Below are positions 1 to 9,397 of a stretch of DNA of 64,000 nucleotides, piece after piece. Origin of the DNA: Virgibacillus_O xinjiangensis (GTDB taxonomy: Bacteria; Bacillota; Bacilli; Bacillales; Amphibacillaceae); assembly GCF_042643145.1 (NCBI RefSeq), contig NZ_JBHRSA010000025.1, positions 1 through 64,000 of the forward strand, written 5' to 3'. A model generated the notes under the pieces. It did not search any database, had not been told where the DNA came from, and was given only the letters and a program-made list of their open reading frames with translations. Position 1 is the stretch's first letter. Each line of letters starts with the position of its first letter. Both the position numbers and the translations under genes were made by a program.

Positions 1-59
1 CTCCATATAAAACCAACTTGGTTTCCTTATCAGGGAGAGTGGATTACACAGACTTCTTG

Positions 60-300
60 ACACTACCTCTACTCGTGCCACCCGCCACCGTACTCGGTCG
101 CCATCCTGCACCACTCGTGCCACGCCCCACCGTACTCGGTCGCCAGCCCGCACCACTCGGTCCGCCCGCCACCGCACTCGGTCGCCACCCCGCACCACTC
201 GTGCCACCTGCCACCGTACTCGGTCGCCAGCCCGCTCTACTCAGGCCACCCGCCACCGCACTCGGGCCACACACCGCCCCACTCGGGCCATGCCCACCGC
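60..300 (+). repeat. 21-bp tandem array, copy 1
   Basis: Eleven contiguous units of exactly 21 bp. The anchor ACTCG (once ACTCA) falls at 71, 92, 113, 134, 155, 176, 197, 218, 239, 260 and 281. The rest of each unit is C-rich with GCCACC and CGCACC words. Because 21 is a multiple of three, long false reading frames run through it on both strands. Related arrays lie near 25.3 kb and 46.3 kb. The flanks 1-59 and 301-442 hold no gene I can support; the promoter of the next gene is presumably in 301-430. Confidence 0.93.
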
Positions 301-442
301 ACCCCTCATCCATCCCATCCACTTTTTTGTTATAAATCAGACATCCCTGTTCATAGGTTTAAGAGTAGGACGCTGAGGTCCGTCCTATGGTAATGCATCG
401 CAACAATTGATGATTCCAATTGGTAAAGAAGGGGGGAGAAGG

Positions 443-2011
443 ATGAGATATTGCACGGAATGCGGCAGTGCCATGAGCCCGGAGTTGGGCTATTGTACGG
501 AATGTGGGGCGAAAAAGGGAGCGGATGAGAAAGTTGATGGGACACCGGGTGCTCGGCAGGGGCGGGAGTCCCGGTCGGTAAACAGGCAACCGCCGGAACG
601 TCCGCCACGGAAACCGATGACGAAGAAGCAGAAGCTCCTGCTTGGTGCGGCGGCGCTGCTTTTACTTTTGTTATTTGGTACCCATCAATTCCTGCAACAT
701 TATGTTGACCCGGTAAAGGATCTGCAGGCGATGGATGAAGCGGTCCGTTCCAGTAATGTGGAGGAATTTCTGCGTTATATCGACTTCGAGGACGGCACTC
801 TGCTGGATGAGGCCAGTTATTTCGCCTACATAAAGGAGCAGGAGTGGGATGAGGTCAGGGATCGGTATCTGGAGCTGCTGGAAGTAGAGAAGGAGAACCC
901 ATCCCCGCTGGATCAGGTGCTTACCACCGATGATGGGGAGAAGCTGTTCATCGTGAAGAAGGATCCGCTGATTTTCAACTTGTATCCTAGATATTCCTTG
1001 GAGGCAGTACCGGGTGGCATTAGTCTTGAAGTGTTTATGGATGAAACAGAAGTCCATATTGGTGATCATACAGACACCCTGAATTCTGGCGGGCCGGCAG
1101 AGGAGATAGCTGTTTATCCTGGAACCTATCCAATTAAAGCCACCTCAGAGAATGATTATGGCGTGTTCACCTATGAAGACACAGTGGAAGTGACAGCTGA
1201 AGCAGTTCTTCCAATGCCGATCGAGTTTCAGACGGTGACTTATACACTGAACACGAATGTGCCCGAGGCGACATTGTTTGTCGATGGAGAGGATACAGGC
1301 AAGCGTTTGGAGGACCTGGAGGAAATCGGGCCGGTGCCTGCCGATCAGGAACTTGAACTGCATGCCGAGTGGGTCAATCCGGAAGGGGAGGCGCTCCGTG
1401 CAGAAGCAGAAGCGGGCTGGGGCAACAGCTATTCGTTTGCGTTTGAAGAAAGTGGAATGGCAGAAGAGGAGACGGCCTTTGCAGACATGAGTGAAGAGGG
1501 AGAAGAGGTGTCTGGGGAAGCGGAAGAGCGTGAAGCCGAGGAGGATGGATCTACTGATGAATTAGAGGCTGAAAATGAGGAAGGGCAGGAAGAGGAACGG
1601 GAAGCGAAAGAAACAGAAACTGCAACCATGGAGCTAGAGTCCGTTGATGCAGGGGATATTGTGCTCGTTTTCCGTGATGCCTATGAAAATGCGCTGAATC
1701 AGAAGAGCTTCAGCTTTATCGAACCATACATCCAAGGTGGAAGCCAGGCGGACAGTGATCTGCGAACCTATATCGCCGATCTCGAAAATACGGCTTTCCA
1801 TTACGATTTCACCTCCAATCAAGTGCTGGAAGTAGAGGAGGTTGATGGGGAAACGGTGGCCGTCACCACGAATGAGCAGTTCACTTTCACCAATCATGAG
1901 GGGGAAGTGATTGACTATGACCGGGATAAAGAGTACACGCTTACTCGGGAAAACGGAACATATCGAATCACTGACATTGAATACCTGGAGACGAACCGGG
2001 ACCGACAATAA
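443..2011 (+). CDS. TcaA/YvbJ-like zinc-ribbon membrane protein
   Basis: A 522-residue protein of the TcaA/YvbJ type. Residues 1-21 form a zinc ribbon with Cys4, Cys7, Cys18 and Cys21. A Lys/Arg-rich linker leads to one membrane segment at about 64-82, so most of the protein should lie outside the membrane. The outer part has TcaA-like repeat domains, then a very acidic Glu-rich linker (about 345-405), then an NTF2-like C-terminal domain. ATG 443 is chosen because the purine-rich AGGGGGGAG sits just upstream and the ribbon begins there; an upstream ATG at 407 would add 12 unlikely residues. TcaA in Staphylococcus affects glycopeptide tolerance; the role here is inferred only by family. It probably shares a transcript with the next gene. 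Confidence 0.85.
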   Translation: MRYCTECGSAMSPELGYCTECGAKKGADEKVDGTPGARQGRESRSVNRQPPERPPRKPMTKKQKLLLGAAALLLLLLFGTHQFLQHYVDPVKDLQAMDEAVRSSNVEEFLRYIDFEDGTLLDEASYFAYIKEQEWDEVRDRYLELLEVEKENPSPLDQVLTTDDGEKLFIVKKDPLIFNLYPRYSLEAVPGGISLEVFMDETEVHIGDHTDTLNSGGPAEEIAVYPGTYPIKATSENDYGVFTYEDTVEVTAEAVLPMPIEFQTVTYTLNTNVPEATLFVDGEDTGKRLEDLEEIGPVPADQELELHAEWVNPEGEALRAEAEAGWGNSYSFAFEESGMAEEETAFADMSEEGEEVSGEAEEREAEEDGSTDELEAENEEGQEEEREAKETETATMELESVDAGDIVLVFRDAYENALNQKSFSFIEPYIQGGSQADSDLRTYIADLENTAFHYDFTSNQVLEVEEVDGETVAVTTNEQFTFTNHEGEVIDYDRDKEYTLTRENGTYRITDIEYLETNRDRQ

Positions 2012-2032
2012 TAGAAAAGGAGTTTTGCCATC

Positions 2033-2872
2033 ATGATTAGTTGTCCATCATGTCAGCATCAACAAGAGACTGGTAGATTCTGCGGGGCGTGCGGCGCGAA
2101 TATGGAACAAGGGCCACAGCAGCAAGATGCCCCAGTTTCACCATCTCAGACGGTGCAGAGTGCTGCCGTGACAGGTTCTGCTGCAGAGGTACAGCCTTCA
2201 GCCGCTTCCAGCCAGGTGAAATATGCGCCCAGCGGCTATGGTTATTATTTTCTTGATGTACTCAAGAACCCGACCACTGCCTTCCGATCGGGGGAGAGCC
2301 ATCTTGCCTACGGGTTGATTAATATTGCCTTGTTCCTGGTCACCTTTTCGCTGGCCGTCTATTTTCTGATCAGTTCCTTGGTCCAATCCATGTCCGGCTT
2401 TGTCGGCATCTTTGAGAGTGACATGGCTGCGATGGAAGTTCCGTTCTTTGGTGTCATGTTCCGTGTAGCATGGGTTGGCCTTATTTTTGCAGCTATTTCG
2501 TTTGTGAGTTCCGTCGTCATTGCGAAGCTTGCAAGAAGCCAAGCCACGTTCAAGGAGTTCACTGCCCAGTTTGGCGGTTTGTTTGTGCCATTTGCGGTCG
2601 TCGGGGTTGTGGCCATCTTGTCCGGTTTGGCAGGGTCCATTACCGTTACCTTGACACTTCTTCTACTCGCTCTGACCTTCATCACCTTCATCGTCCCGGT
2701 GGTTATGGTAGCAGAGAAAGGGAGAGGCACCACAGACCAGGGTGTCTACCTCAGCCTTGGTTCCTCCCTAATCGCCATGATTTTATCTTATATTGTTGTG
2801 AGGAATTATATTTTAGGGGCTATGGAGGGATTGAGTCAATGGGGAGAAATGTTCATGGGAGGAATGCTATAA
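2033..2872 (+). CDS. zinc-ribbon multi-spanning membrane protein (YvbI-like)
   Basis: A 279-residue protein beginning with a zinc ribbon of two CxxC pairs (residues 4-21). A Gln/Ser/Ala-rich linker follows, then about five hydrophobic segments from residue 85 to the end, as in Yip1/DUF-type membrane proteins. The start ATG has AAAGGAG about nine bases upstream and lies 21 bases after the preceding gene, so the two are probably one operon. Both carry an N-terminal ribbon, which suggests they act together at the membrane. The pairing recalls yvbJ-yvbI of Bacillus subtilis. The function is unknown. Confidence 0.8.
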   Translation: MISCPSCQHQQETGRFCGACGANMEQGPQQQDAPVSPSQTVQSAAVTGSAAEVQPSAASSQVKYAPSGYGYYFLDVLKNPTTAFRSGESHLAYGLINIALFLVTFSLAVYFLISSLVQSMSGFVGIFESDMAAMEVPFFGVMFRVAWVGLIFAAISFVSSVVIAKLARSQATFKEFTAQFGGLFVPFAVVGVVAILSGLAGSITVTLTLLLLALTFITFIVPVVMVAEKGRGTTDQGVYLSLGSSLIAMILSYIVVRNYILGAMEGLSQWGEMFMGGML

Positions 2873-3151
2873 AAAAGCTAAGACCAGCAGGATCGTCATG
2901 ATGGTCCCGAGGAGCACCGACAATCCAATCCACCAATAGTTGTTGGCATCCGGCTCATTACGCAGCAGAGAATGATTGAAGGTGATGAATACGACAGCAC
3001 AGAGGAACAAACTGATCACAGCTGCATGGAAATTGATCAGAAAAGCATCCCCCCAGCTGAACATCACCCAGAAATACAGATAAGCATAAAACGTAAAGAC
3101 ACCGATAACGGCATTCCCTATATAGAAGGAAATCTTTTTGATTAAGTTCAC
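2867..3151 (-). CDS. small three-helix membrane protein, unknown
   Basis: A 94-residue, mostly hydrophobic protein with three predicted membrane segments (about 10-32, 40-60 and 72-93). Its start has a strong GGAGAGGAGG ribosome binding site. Its stop overlaps the end of the convergent zinc-ribbon gene by a few bases. I do not recognise the family; by size it resembles small conserved Bacillaceae membrane proteins. Confidence 0.7.
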   Translation of the reverse strand: MNLIKKISFYIGNAVIGVFTFYAYLYFWVMFSWGDAFLINFHAAVISLFLCAVVFITFNHSLLRNEPDANNYWWIGLSVLLGTIMTILLVLAFL

Positions 3152-3218
3152 AGGTATCCTCCTCTCCTATACTTCGTCATATTATTGTACGGGGAAACTG
3201 GACCATTTGGTACAAGAA

Positions 3219-3253
3219 AAAGGTGCGCAGAATGACGTTCGTCTGCGCACCTT
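3219..3253 (-). terminator. bidirectional rho-independent terminator
   Basis: Inverted repeat AGGTGCGCAG / CTGCGCACCT with a short loop. It is flanked by A-rich sequence on the left and TTATTTTT on the right, so it can work on both strands. It lies downstream of the minus-strand 60-residue gene. Confidence 0.8.
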
Positions 3254-3306
3254 ATTTTTAGGGATTTCTCTATTATTGTAAAACCGACCAGACATGTTGG
3301 TTACTC

Positions 3307-3489
3307 TTATATGGCTTCTTCCAACTCAACCACTTTCGAAAGTTTGATCTTGTTCCAGCCGTGAAATTCTCTTTCATCCAACTCCAGGCACGCCTTCTCC
3401 CGAGCCTTCTCTTGATCGGTGTCCACTGTCTCCACGTATACAGGTATTGATGATGCTGGATGATATGCCATCCATTCCCACTTTTTCAC
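3307..3489 (-). CDS. small 60-residue protein, unknown
   Basis: Starts with GTG preceded by AAAAGGAGAGGTC at good spacing. The 60-residue product is soluble, rich in charged residues and Trp near its start, with no recognisable domain. The clear ribosome binding site and the terminator just downstream support a real gene. Function unknown. Confidence 0.6.
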   Translation of the reverse strand: MKKWEWMAYHPASSIPVYVETVDTDQEKAREKACLELDEREFHGWNKIKLSKVVELEEAI

Positions 3490-3739
3490 TATGACCTCTC
3501 CTTTTGTGGTTTGAAAAACAATTCCAATCTATTGTATAGAGCGGTGCATGATTTATCAACCATTTTTTTAAAGAGATGGGGCAGTTCATCCAGCATATTC
3601 TTCTGTCCCTGTTGCTGCATTCTTATATCCTCCTGTTTGATTCGAATTTCTCCTATATGCTTCTGTTTATGGAAAGGGGGGAGAAAAGCCGAATCACCAT
3701 CAAGTCTACTATAATATCCATTATAGGGAATTTCATTTC

Positions 3740-4663
3740 TCAGCTCTCCTCTGCAATCACGCTCTTCGATGACAACAGCATCAGCCAGGTGGTAATGACG
3801 AATGGAATGGTCAATGCCGGCAGGCCGTACGGTGCGAGCATGATGGAAAATGCAGCAGTGATTGGGACAGTGAGTGCTGCACCGATCAGACCGTAGACGA
3901 ACAGGAAGTTGGATGGGATCTGGTTGAATGTGTGGCAGACAGCAAGCGCTGCAAGGACAGCATTGTATCCATACATACCAAGGTGAATCTGTTCAGCCTC
4001 TGCACCGAGCAGGAGTGCCGTAATGAGAGCGACAAAGATGGATATCACCGTACTGGTACTTGCCCGTTTGCCTGCAAGGATGATGCCAAGAAGAATCAGC
4101 ATGCCGGCAGTGGTAGAGTCCAGCAGGAAGATTTCACTGATGCTTTTGAAAAATGCAGCCATCCAGTCAATACTCCTATCAGGTGCAGCTTGCCAGTTCA
4201 TCAGGCTCTGCGGCAACAGTTGATCACTCATCTTGACGGCCTCAAGCTTATAAGGGAACAGCAGGATCACCCATGCCGTGATATTGAATGGGAGGGTCAG
4301 CACCGGCAGATGGATGAAATACCTGTTCAGTGCGATTGTCACCATTGTCGACAATCCTGCGCCGAACAGTGCCAACAACCAAATGGAAGGACCGTCGAGA
4401 AAAATAAGGATTGCTATACTGGTAAGCACCGCATTATATCCCATCAGCCCGCTTTCAATAAACTCGCGGTCCTTGGTCAGTAGCAGGCCAATCCCCATGG
4501 CAATTACAACACCAAGGCCGGAAACGGCTGCATACTGCCAGGAGACTGTCAGAATTCCCAGGAAGATGAACAGGCCGGTTTTCCAATTGTCCAGGAGGAT
4601 GACCTGGGAAAAGCTATGTAGGAAACTACGAAATAAATACCTTGTGGAGATTGGTTTCTGCAT
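3740..4663 (-). CDS. urea transporter, UT family
   Basis: A 307-residue integral membrane protein with the two-fold repeat typical of urea transporters. GYNAVL occurs once in each half (near residues 74 and 233). The matching LTxPF...W segments also occur in both halves (near residues 122 and 285). It moves urea across the cytoplasmic membrane, probably as a channel. It follows ureD by 80 bases on the same strand, so urea uptake is tied to the urease operon. AAAGGTAG lies upstream of the ATG. It occupies the end of the operon, where some bacilli carry a nickel transporter gene. Confidence 0.93.
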   Translation of the reverse strand: MQKPISTRYLFRSFLHSFSQVILLDNWKTGLFIFLGILTVSWQYAAVSGLGVVIAMGIGLLLTKDREFIESGLMGYNAVLTSIAILIFLDGPSIWLLALFGAGLSTMVTIALNRYFIHLPVLTLPFNITAWVILLFPYKLEAVKMSDQLLPQSLMNWQAAPDRSIDWMAAFFKSISEIFLLDSTTAGMLILLGIILAGKRASTSTVISIFVALITALLLGAEAEQIHLGMYGYNAVLAALAVCHTFNQIPSNFLFVYGLIGAALTVPITAAFSIMLAPYGLPALTIPFVITTWLMLLSSKSVIAEES

Positions 4664-4704
4664 GTAATCTACCTTTCCGTCGGAATATGGACCTGAGGCA
4701 ACGA

Positions 4705-4736
4705 ATAGAAAGCTTAAGCGAAGGGATGCTTTCTAT
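4705..4736 (-). other. hairpin between ureD and urea transporter gene
   Basis: Perfect 9-bp inverted repeat ATAGAAAGC / GCTTTCTAT with a 14-base loop and no T-run after it on the minus strand. It may mark an mRNA processing or partial attenuation point between the last urease gene and the transporter. The role is inferred. Confidence 0.5.
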
Positions 4737-4743
4737 ATGGACA

Positions 4744-5580
4744 CTAGTATTTTCTAAGGAACACAGGGGAAGCGTCGAATAATGTACGGCGTATATAGTT
4801 CTGACAGGCCGTGAATACTTCCTCGATGTCCTGTGTGCGGTTGGCAAGCACCCTTAAGGACAGGCCTGGTACAGGCGTCCTTGAGAGGCCGAAGTTTATT
4901 TCCTTGTGGTCCACCAAGTCATGGAGACTTTCGATGATTCCGTCTGTCACAAACGGACTGATCATCATCATCGACCCGAGATGGCTGTAGCCTTCCATAT
5001 GACCGTAGCTTGCCACATTCTTTTTATTCGGTTCCAGGACGAACCTGTCCATCACCTCCAGCTGACCGTCAATAAACACCTCATTGAGGACATCGACCTT
5101 GTCATAGCTGAAATGCTTACCACTTGGCGACCAACCTGGTGTGATGATGTCGGTCGAAAGCAGGGTGGCGCGAGGGTCCATATAGAACTGCTGGTGTTGT
5201 TGGTACACACCCTCCCGGTAGACGATCAGCGGGTCGGGCGTGTATTCCAGCAGACTGCCGGGCCCCAATGAGAACCGCCCATATTGGTAGGCATGGTCCC
5301 CTGGTGTTTTATACACCTTTGTGGCGGACTGGGTAGTGAGGATGGCGTATGCCTCCTCATTCAATCGGATATCCATCGAATAGGTATCACCACCCAGATA
5401 TCCGCCGCCTGGGTTCAACAGGTAATAGGTCAGCTGTCCAGTATGATCCAGATAAATTGGCTGCATCACTTTGAATGCACCCTCGAAAAACACATTCTCC
5501 GAGACAGTTCTGTTTTGTTTCTGACTCAATTCCAGTTGGAGCTCACCCGTCCACGCCCTATTTCTGTCCAATACTTCCAT
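4744..5580 (-). CDS. urease accessory protein UreD
   Basis: A 278-residue UreD/UreH-type chaperone that binds apo-urease with UreF and UreG for nickel insertion. Recognisable segments include LNPGGGYLGGD near residue 55, followed by the TTQSATKVYK stretch, and TPDPLIVYREG further on. ATG 5580 is chosen: it lies one base after the ureG stop, has AAGGGA inside the end of ureG, and gives the family's usual N-terminus. A longer frame reaching into ureG would add 23 residues. Seventh gene of the operon and translationally coupled to ureG. Confidence 0.93.
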   Translation of the reverse strand: MEVLDRNRAWTGELQLELSQKQNRTVSENVFFEGAFKVMQPIYLDHTGQLTYYLLNPGGGYLGGDTYSMDIRLNEEAYAILTTQSATKVYKTPGDHAYQYGRFSLGPGSLLEYTPDPLIVYREGVYQQHQQFYMDPRATLLSTDIITPGWSPSGKHFSYDKVDVLNEVFIDGQLEVMDRFVLEPNKKNVASYGHMEGYSHLGSMMMISPFVTDGIIESLHDLVDHKEINFGLSRTPVPGLSLRVLANRTQDIEEVFTACQNYIRRTLFDASPVFLRKY

Positions 5581-5581
5581 A

Positions 5582-6193
5582 TCAGACAATCCCTTGAAGC
5601 AGGACGTCGTTTTTGATCCAGTCAATGATTTCACCCAGTCCTTCTCCATCCTTCAAATTCGCAAAGACGAATGGTTTCTTCCCGCGGAATTCATTGGTAT
5701 CACTGGCCATCACCTCGAGGTCGGCTCCGACGAAAGGCGCCAGGTCCGTCTTATTGATAATGAACAGGTCGGATTTAATCATACCTTGGCCGCCCTTCCT
5801 CGGAATTTTTTCCCCTTGGGCCACATCAATGATATAGATGGAGAAGTCGACAAGCTCCGGACTGAAAGTTGCTGCGAGATTATCGCCTCCACTTTCTATG
5901 AAGATCAGTTCCAGGTCAGTGAACCTTTCCGTCAGCTCATCAATCGCTGAAAAGTTCATCGAAGCGTCCTCACGAATAGCCGTATGTGGACAGCCCCCAG
6001 TCTCTACACCGATGATCCGGTCGGAATCCATTACACCGCTTTTCATCAGGATTTTCGCATCTTCTTTTGTATAGATATCATTGGTGATTGCTGCCATCTC
6101 GACTTTCCCCGTCAGTTCCTTTACCACTTTTTCAACCAGCATGGTTTTTCCAGCCCCGACCGGGCCGCCAATGCCTATTTTGATTGGTTCCAT
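5582..6193 (-). CDS. urease accessory GTPase UreG
   Basis: A 203-residue SIMIBI-class GTPase that powers nickel delivery to urease. The P-loop GPVGAGKT is at residues 10-17; ESGGDNL and the nucleotide-specificity motif NKTDL are also present. The metal-binding Cys-Pro-His of the family is visible in GCPHTAIRED. Length is normal. It sits between ureF (15-base gap) and ureD. It should act as a dimer in the UreDFG complex in the cytoplasm. Confidence 0.96.
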   Translation of the reverse strand: MEPIKIGIGGPVGAGKTMLVEKVVKELTGKVEMAAITNDIYTKEDAKILMKSGVMDSDRIIGVETGGCPHTAIREDASMNFSAIDELTERFTDLELIFIESGGDNLAATFSPELVDFSIYIIDVAQGEKIPRKGGQGMIKSDLFIINKTDLAPFVGADLEVMASDTNEFRGKKPFVFANLKDGEGLGEIIDWIKNDVLLQGIV

Positions 6194-6208
6194 TATTTTT
6201 GCCCCTTT

Positions 6209-6895
6209 CTAAGACATAAAGATTCGTACTTTCACATGTTCATGTTTCATCTGGGAGATTTCGAGACCAGGAGAGACAATGCCGAATTCATCCATCGACA
6301 AGTCTCCTATTTCATTAGCCAGCTCTACCAGCTGTTCCCGGTTCTCATGCATGATCAATTGCCCCGCAGTCTGCCCCAGCGGAATGGAACGGACAGCATT
6401 CTGGACAAGGTTGGAAAGGAGGGAGTAGAGATAGAATGCCAGCCCCTCTTGCTGCCTCGCCCCAAAGTGGTGTGCAATCATGGCGAATACGACCGCTCCA
6501 TGGCCGAAGGAGGTTTTCTCCCTCAGCCGCTGTTGATAGATTTCCAATGTTTGATCATCATAAAGGGAGCGGGCAAGCTTAAGCATCCGGTCACCCATCT
6601 GCATATTTCCTTCCCTTGTTTCCTTCGGGAGGTTCTGGGCATGCAGGAGACGGTCTGCATACCATACTTGTTCCAAATCGTTCAATTCCAGTGCTTCTGT
6701 GACAAGTTTGAATGCCAGCCCCTCGTTATATTTAACCTGTTCAGTAAAATAGGTGAAGAGCCACTGCTGGAAACTATTTTTATCGGATACGACGCCTTCC
6801 TGGATATAGGTTTCCAATCCGTAAGAATGGCTGAATCCTCCAATAGGAAAATTGGAATCACATAACTGGAAGAAGGTCAGCAGCCGCTCAGTCAT
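6209..6895 (-). CDS. urease accessory protein UreF
   Basis: A 228-residue all-helical UreF. The N-terminal QLCDSNFPIGGFSHSYGLE stretch is the family signature. It works with UreD as the docking platform for UreG on apo-urease. Its ATG overlaps the end of ureE by eight bases, so it is translationally coupled. Confidence 0.95.
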   Translation of the reverse strand: MTERLLTFFQLCDSNFPIGGFSHSYGLETYIQEGVVSDKNSFQQWLFTYFTEQVKYNEGLAFKLVTEALELNDLEQVWYADRLLHAQNLPKETREGNMQMGDRMLKLARSLYDDQTLEIYQQRLREKTSFGHGAVVFAMIAHHFGARQQEGLAFYLYSLLSNLVQNAVRSIPLGQTAGQLIMHENREQLVELANEIGDLSMDEFGIVSPGLEISQMKHEHVKVRIFMS

Positions 6896-7343
6896 GGCTG
6901 TGTCCTATATGCTTGAAGGCTTCTTTCAGCTTGCGCTCTTCCCGTATGTAGGAAATACCCATGTCCTTTAGCAGTTCCTCCACGAGATAATCATATTGGA
7001 CAATCATCTCATCTCCTTCGAATTGAGCCGGCAGATGGCGGTTTCCCAGCTGGTGGGCGATAACACCCATCTCATGGATGCCGTTCGGCTGGATGGCAAT
7101 CACGTCATCCCGGAACAGGTCGATATAGATGATATTCCGTTCATCGTGGAACAGTACGTCTCCCTGTTGGAGCGGTTTCCGTTCGTTCAACGAAATGCCG
7201 ATCTCCTTTCCATGATCCGTCTGCACACGTTGAATCCGTTTCAGCAGGTCATCGCTTTCCAGGTACACCTTTTCCTTATGCAACGCATCCAGTTCAGCGG
7301 GTTCGATGTCCTGGATATTCTTATCAATTTTTTCCACTAGCAT
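6888..7343 (-). CDS. urease nickel metallochaperone UreE
   Basis: A 151-residue UreE that hands nickel to the UreG complex. The C-terminal tail is only mildly histidine-rich (HIGHSHD) rather than a long His tract. The family's central metal-site region GNRHLPAQF is present. ATG 7343 is preferred because AGAGGTG lies at correct spacing; a GTG nine bases upstream would overlap the ribosome binding site. It begins 11 bases after the ureC stop. Confidence 0.93.
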   Translation of the reverse strand: MLVEKIDKNIQDIEPAELDALHKEKVYLESDDLLKRIQRVQTDHGKEIGISLNERKPLQQGDVLFHDERNIIYIDLFRDDVIAIQPNGIHEMGVIAHQLGNRHLPAQFEGDEMIVQYDYLVEELLKDMGISYIREERKLKEAFKHIGHSHD

Positions 7344-7354
7344 ATCCTTCACCT

Positions 7355-9064
7355 CTAAAATAAAAAGTATCTTTGTCCCATTGAAATTTCTTCTAGTGGT
7401 TCACATGAAACGAGTTCGCCGTCCACTTTCACTTCATAGGTTTCAGGGTCGACCTCGATTTTCGGTGTATCATTGTTGAGCTTCATATCCTTTTTAGTGA
7501 TCTGCCGGATATCTTTCACTGGCAGCAGCTCCTTCTCCAATTGCAGCTCTTCCTTCAATCCTCGGTCATAAGCGATTTTGGAGACGAACGTAGCAGAGGT
7601 TCGCTTGACTGCTTTCCCGTCCGCCGCATACATCGGGCGGTAGATGACCGGTTGGGGTGTGGGGATGGATGCGTTGGCATCCCCCATCAGGCTCTCCACG
7701 ATAGCTCCTCCTTTGATGACCAGTTCCGGTTTGACTCCGAAAAAGTCCGCCGGCCATAACACGAGATCCGCCATTTTTCCGACTTCGACGGAGCCGACAT
7801 AGTCGGAAATTCCATGGGTGATGGCAGGATTGATGGTGTATTTAGCTACATAGCGTTTGACGCGGTTATTATCCGCCTGTTCCGTATCACCCTCCAAAAT
7901 TCCGCGTTGTTGCTTCATTTTATCTGCTGCTTGCCACGTTCTCAGAACAACTTCTCCGACGCGCCCCATTGCCTGGGCATCTGAACTGATGATGCTGAAT
8001 ACGCCCATGTCATGCAGGATGTCTTCTGCGGCAATAGTCTCTTTCCTGATCCGGGAATCAGCGAAGGCCACGTCCTCCGGAATAGAAGGGCTCAAGTGGT
8101 GGCAGACCATCAGCATATCCACATGCTCGGCAATCGTATTAACGGTGTATGGCATGGTCGGATTGGTCGAGGATGGGATGACATTCGGGTATTGAGCGGT
8201 CTTGATGATGTCAGGCGCATGCCCGCCGCCTGCTCCTTCCGTATGATACATATGGATGACGCGATCTTTCAGGGCGCTGACGGTATTTTCCACAAAACCA
8301 CCCTCATTCAGCGTATCGGCATGCAGGGCAACCTGGATATCGTACTTGTCAGCAATCGTGAGTGCATGGTCGATGGCCGAGGATGTTGCCCCCCAGTCTT
8401 CATGAATTTTCAACCCGACTGCGCCAGCTTCGATCTGTTCGGCGAGCGGCTGCAAGGTTGCTGCTTGTCCTTTTCCTAAGAAACCGATATTTACCGGATA
8501 GTCCTCTGCGGCCTCGATCATTCTCTGGATATGCCACTTTCCGGGTGTTACGGTTGTCGCTTTCGATCCGGTGGATGGACCAGTGCCGCCGCCGATCATT
8601 GTAGTCAATCCGGAAGCGAGCGCCGTCTCGATCTGTTGGGGAGTGATGAAATGCACATGGGCATCAATCCCGCCGGCCGTGACAATTTTGCCTTCTGCTC
8701 CGATGATTTCGGTGGATGCTCCAATGGTAATATCGACATCATCCATGATCAGGCTGTTGCCGCTTTTGCCAATGCCACAGATGTTTCCGTCCTTGATGCC
8801 GATATCCGCCTTATAGATCCCTGTATAGTCGATGATGACAGCATTTGTCAGAACCGTGTCCGCTGCTTCTTCCTCGGTAGCAAGCGGGTGCTGCCCCATA
8901 CCGTCGCGAATCACCTTCCCACCCCCGAAGACCACTTCATCCCCGTAGGACGTATAGTCCTTTTCAATCTCCACGATCAGGCCCGTATCTGCGAGGCGAA
9001 CGCGATCTCCGGTGGTTGGTCCATACATTTCTGCATATTGTCTCCGGGCCATGTTATAACTCAT
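7355..9064 (-). CDS. urease subunit alpha UreC
   Basis: The 569-residue catalytic subunit; it hydrolyses urea to ammonia and carbamate. All active-site residues are visible: His136 and His138 (HVH), carbamylated Lys219 in GLKIHED with His221, His248, His274, flap Cys321-His322, and Asp362. With respect to the enterobacterial enzyme the numbering is shifted by two. The ATG overlaps the end of ureB by 11 bases; GAGAGGATGG upstream supports this start. It is cytoplasmic and assembles with UreA and UreB. Confidence 0.98.
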   Translation of the reverse strand: MSYNMARRQYAEMYGPTTGDRVRLADTGLIVEIEKDYTSYGDEVVFGGGKVIRDGMGQHPLATEEEAADTVLTNAVIIDYTGIYKADIGIKDGNICGIGKSGNSLIMDDVDITIGASTEIIGAEGKIVTAGGIDAHVHFITPQQIETALASGLTTMIGGGTGPSTGSKATTVTPGKWHIQRMIEAAEDYPVNIGFLGKGQAATLQPLAEQIEAGAVGLKIHEDWGATSSAIDHALTIADKYDIQVALHADTLNEGGFVENTVSALKDRVIHMYHTEGAGGGHAPDIIKTAQYPNVIPSSTNPTMPYTVNTIAEHVDMLMVCHHLSPSIPEDVAFADSRIRKETIAAEDILHDMGVFSIISSDAQAMGRVGEVVLRTWQAADKMKQQRGILEGDTEQADNNRVKRYVAKYTINPAITHGISDYVGSVEVGKMADLVLWPADFFGVKPELVIKGGAIVESLMGDANASIPTPQPVIYRPMYAADGKAVKRTSATFVSKIAYDRGLKEELQLEKELLPVKDIRQITKKDMKLNNDTPKIEVDPETYEVKVDGELVSCEPLEEISMGQRYFLF

Positions 9065-9386
9065 TCAGCACCATCCTCTCAATAGAGCCATCTGTCCGAT
9101 TGTTGAACCCATATACCTTCCGCTCCCCAACATAGTCGACCAGCTCGACTGTCTTTTCATCCCCTGGTTCCAGCCGTACCGCAGTGCCTGCTGGGATATT
9201 GAGCCGTTTGCCGAAAGCATCTTCGCGATCAAATAGGACCATAGGGTTGATCTCATAGAAATGAAAATGGGATCCGACCTGCACTGGCCGGTCTCCTGTG
9301 TTAGTTACACTAACATGAGTGACGTCTCTTCCTTCATTAATCCTTATTCCGTCTGCTTCTTTTGGAAAAATTTCACCTGGTATCAC
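9054..9386 (-). CDS. urease subunit beta UreB
   Basis: A 110-residue structural subunit. It carries the family pattern of an N-terminal MIPGE, then HVSVTNTGDRPVQVGSHFHF, then NIPAGTAVRLEPGD. It starts with GTG preceded by GGAGGTG at good spacing, 11 bases after the ureA stop. It is a separate gene, not fused to ureA as in Helicobacter. Confidence 0.97.
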   Translation of the reverse strand: MIPGEIFPKEADGIRINEGRDVTHVSVTNTGDRPVQVGSHFHFYEINPMVLFDREDAFGKRLNIPAGTAVRLEPGDEKTVELVDYVGERKVYGFNNRTDGSIERMVLNEL

Positions 9387-9397
9387 AGCGGCACCTC

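Noticed and set aside
18..335. Open reading frames on both strands through the first array
   Set aside because: They arise because the 21-bp period is a multiple of three; no ribosome binding site and repeat-only protein.
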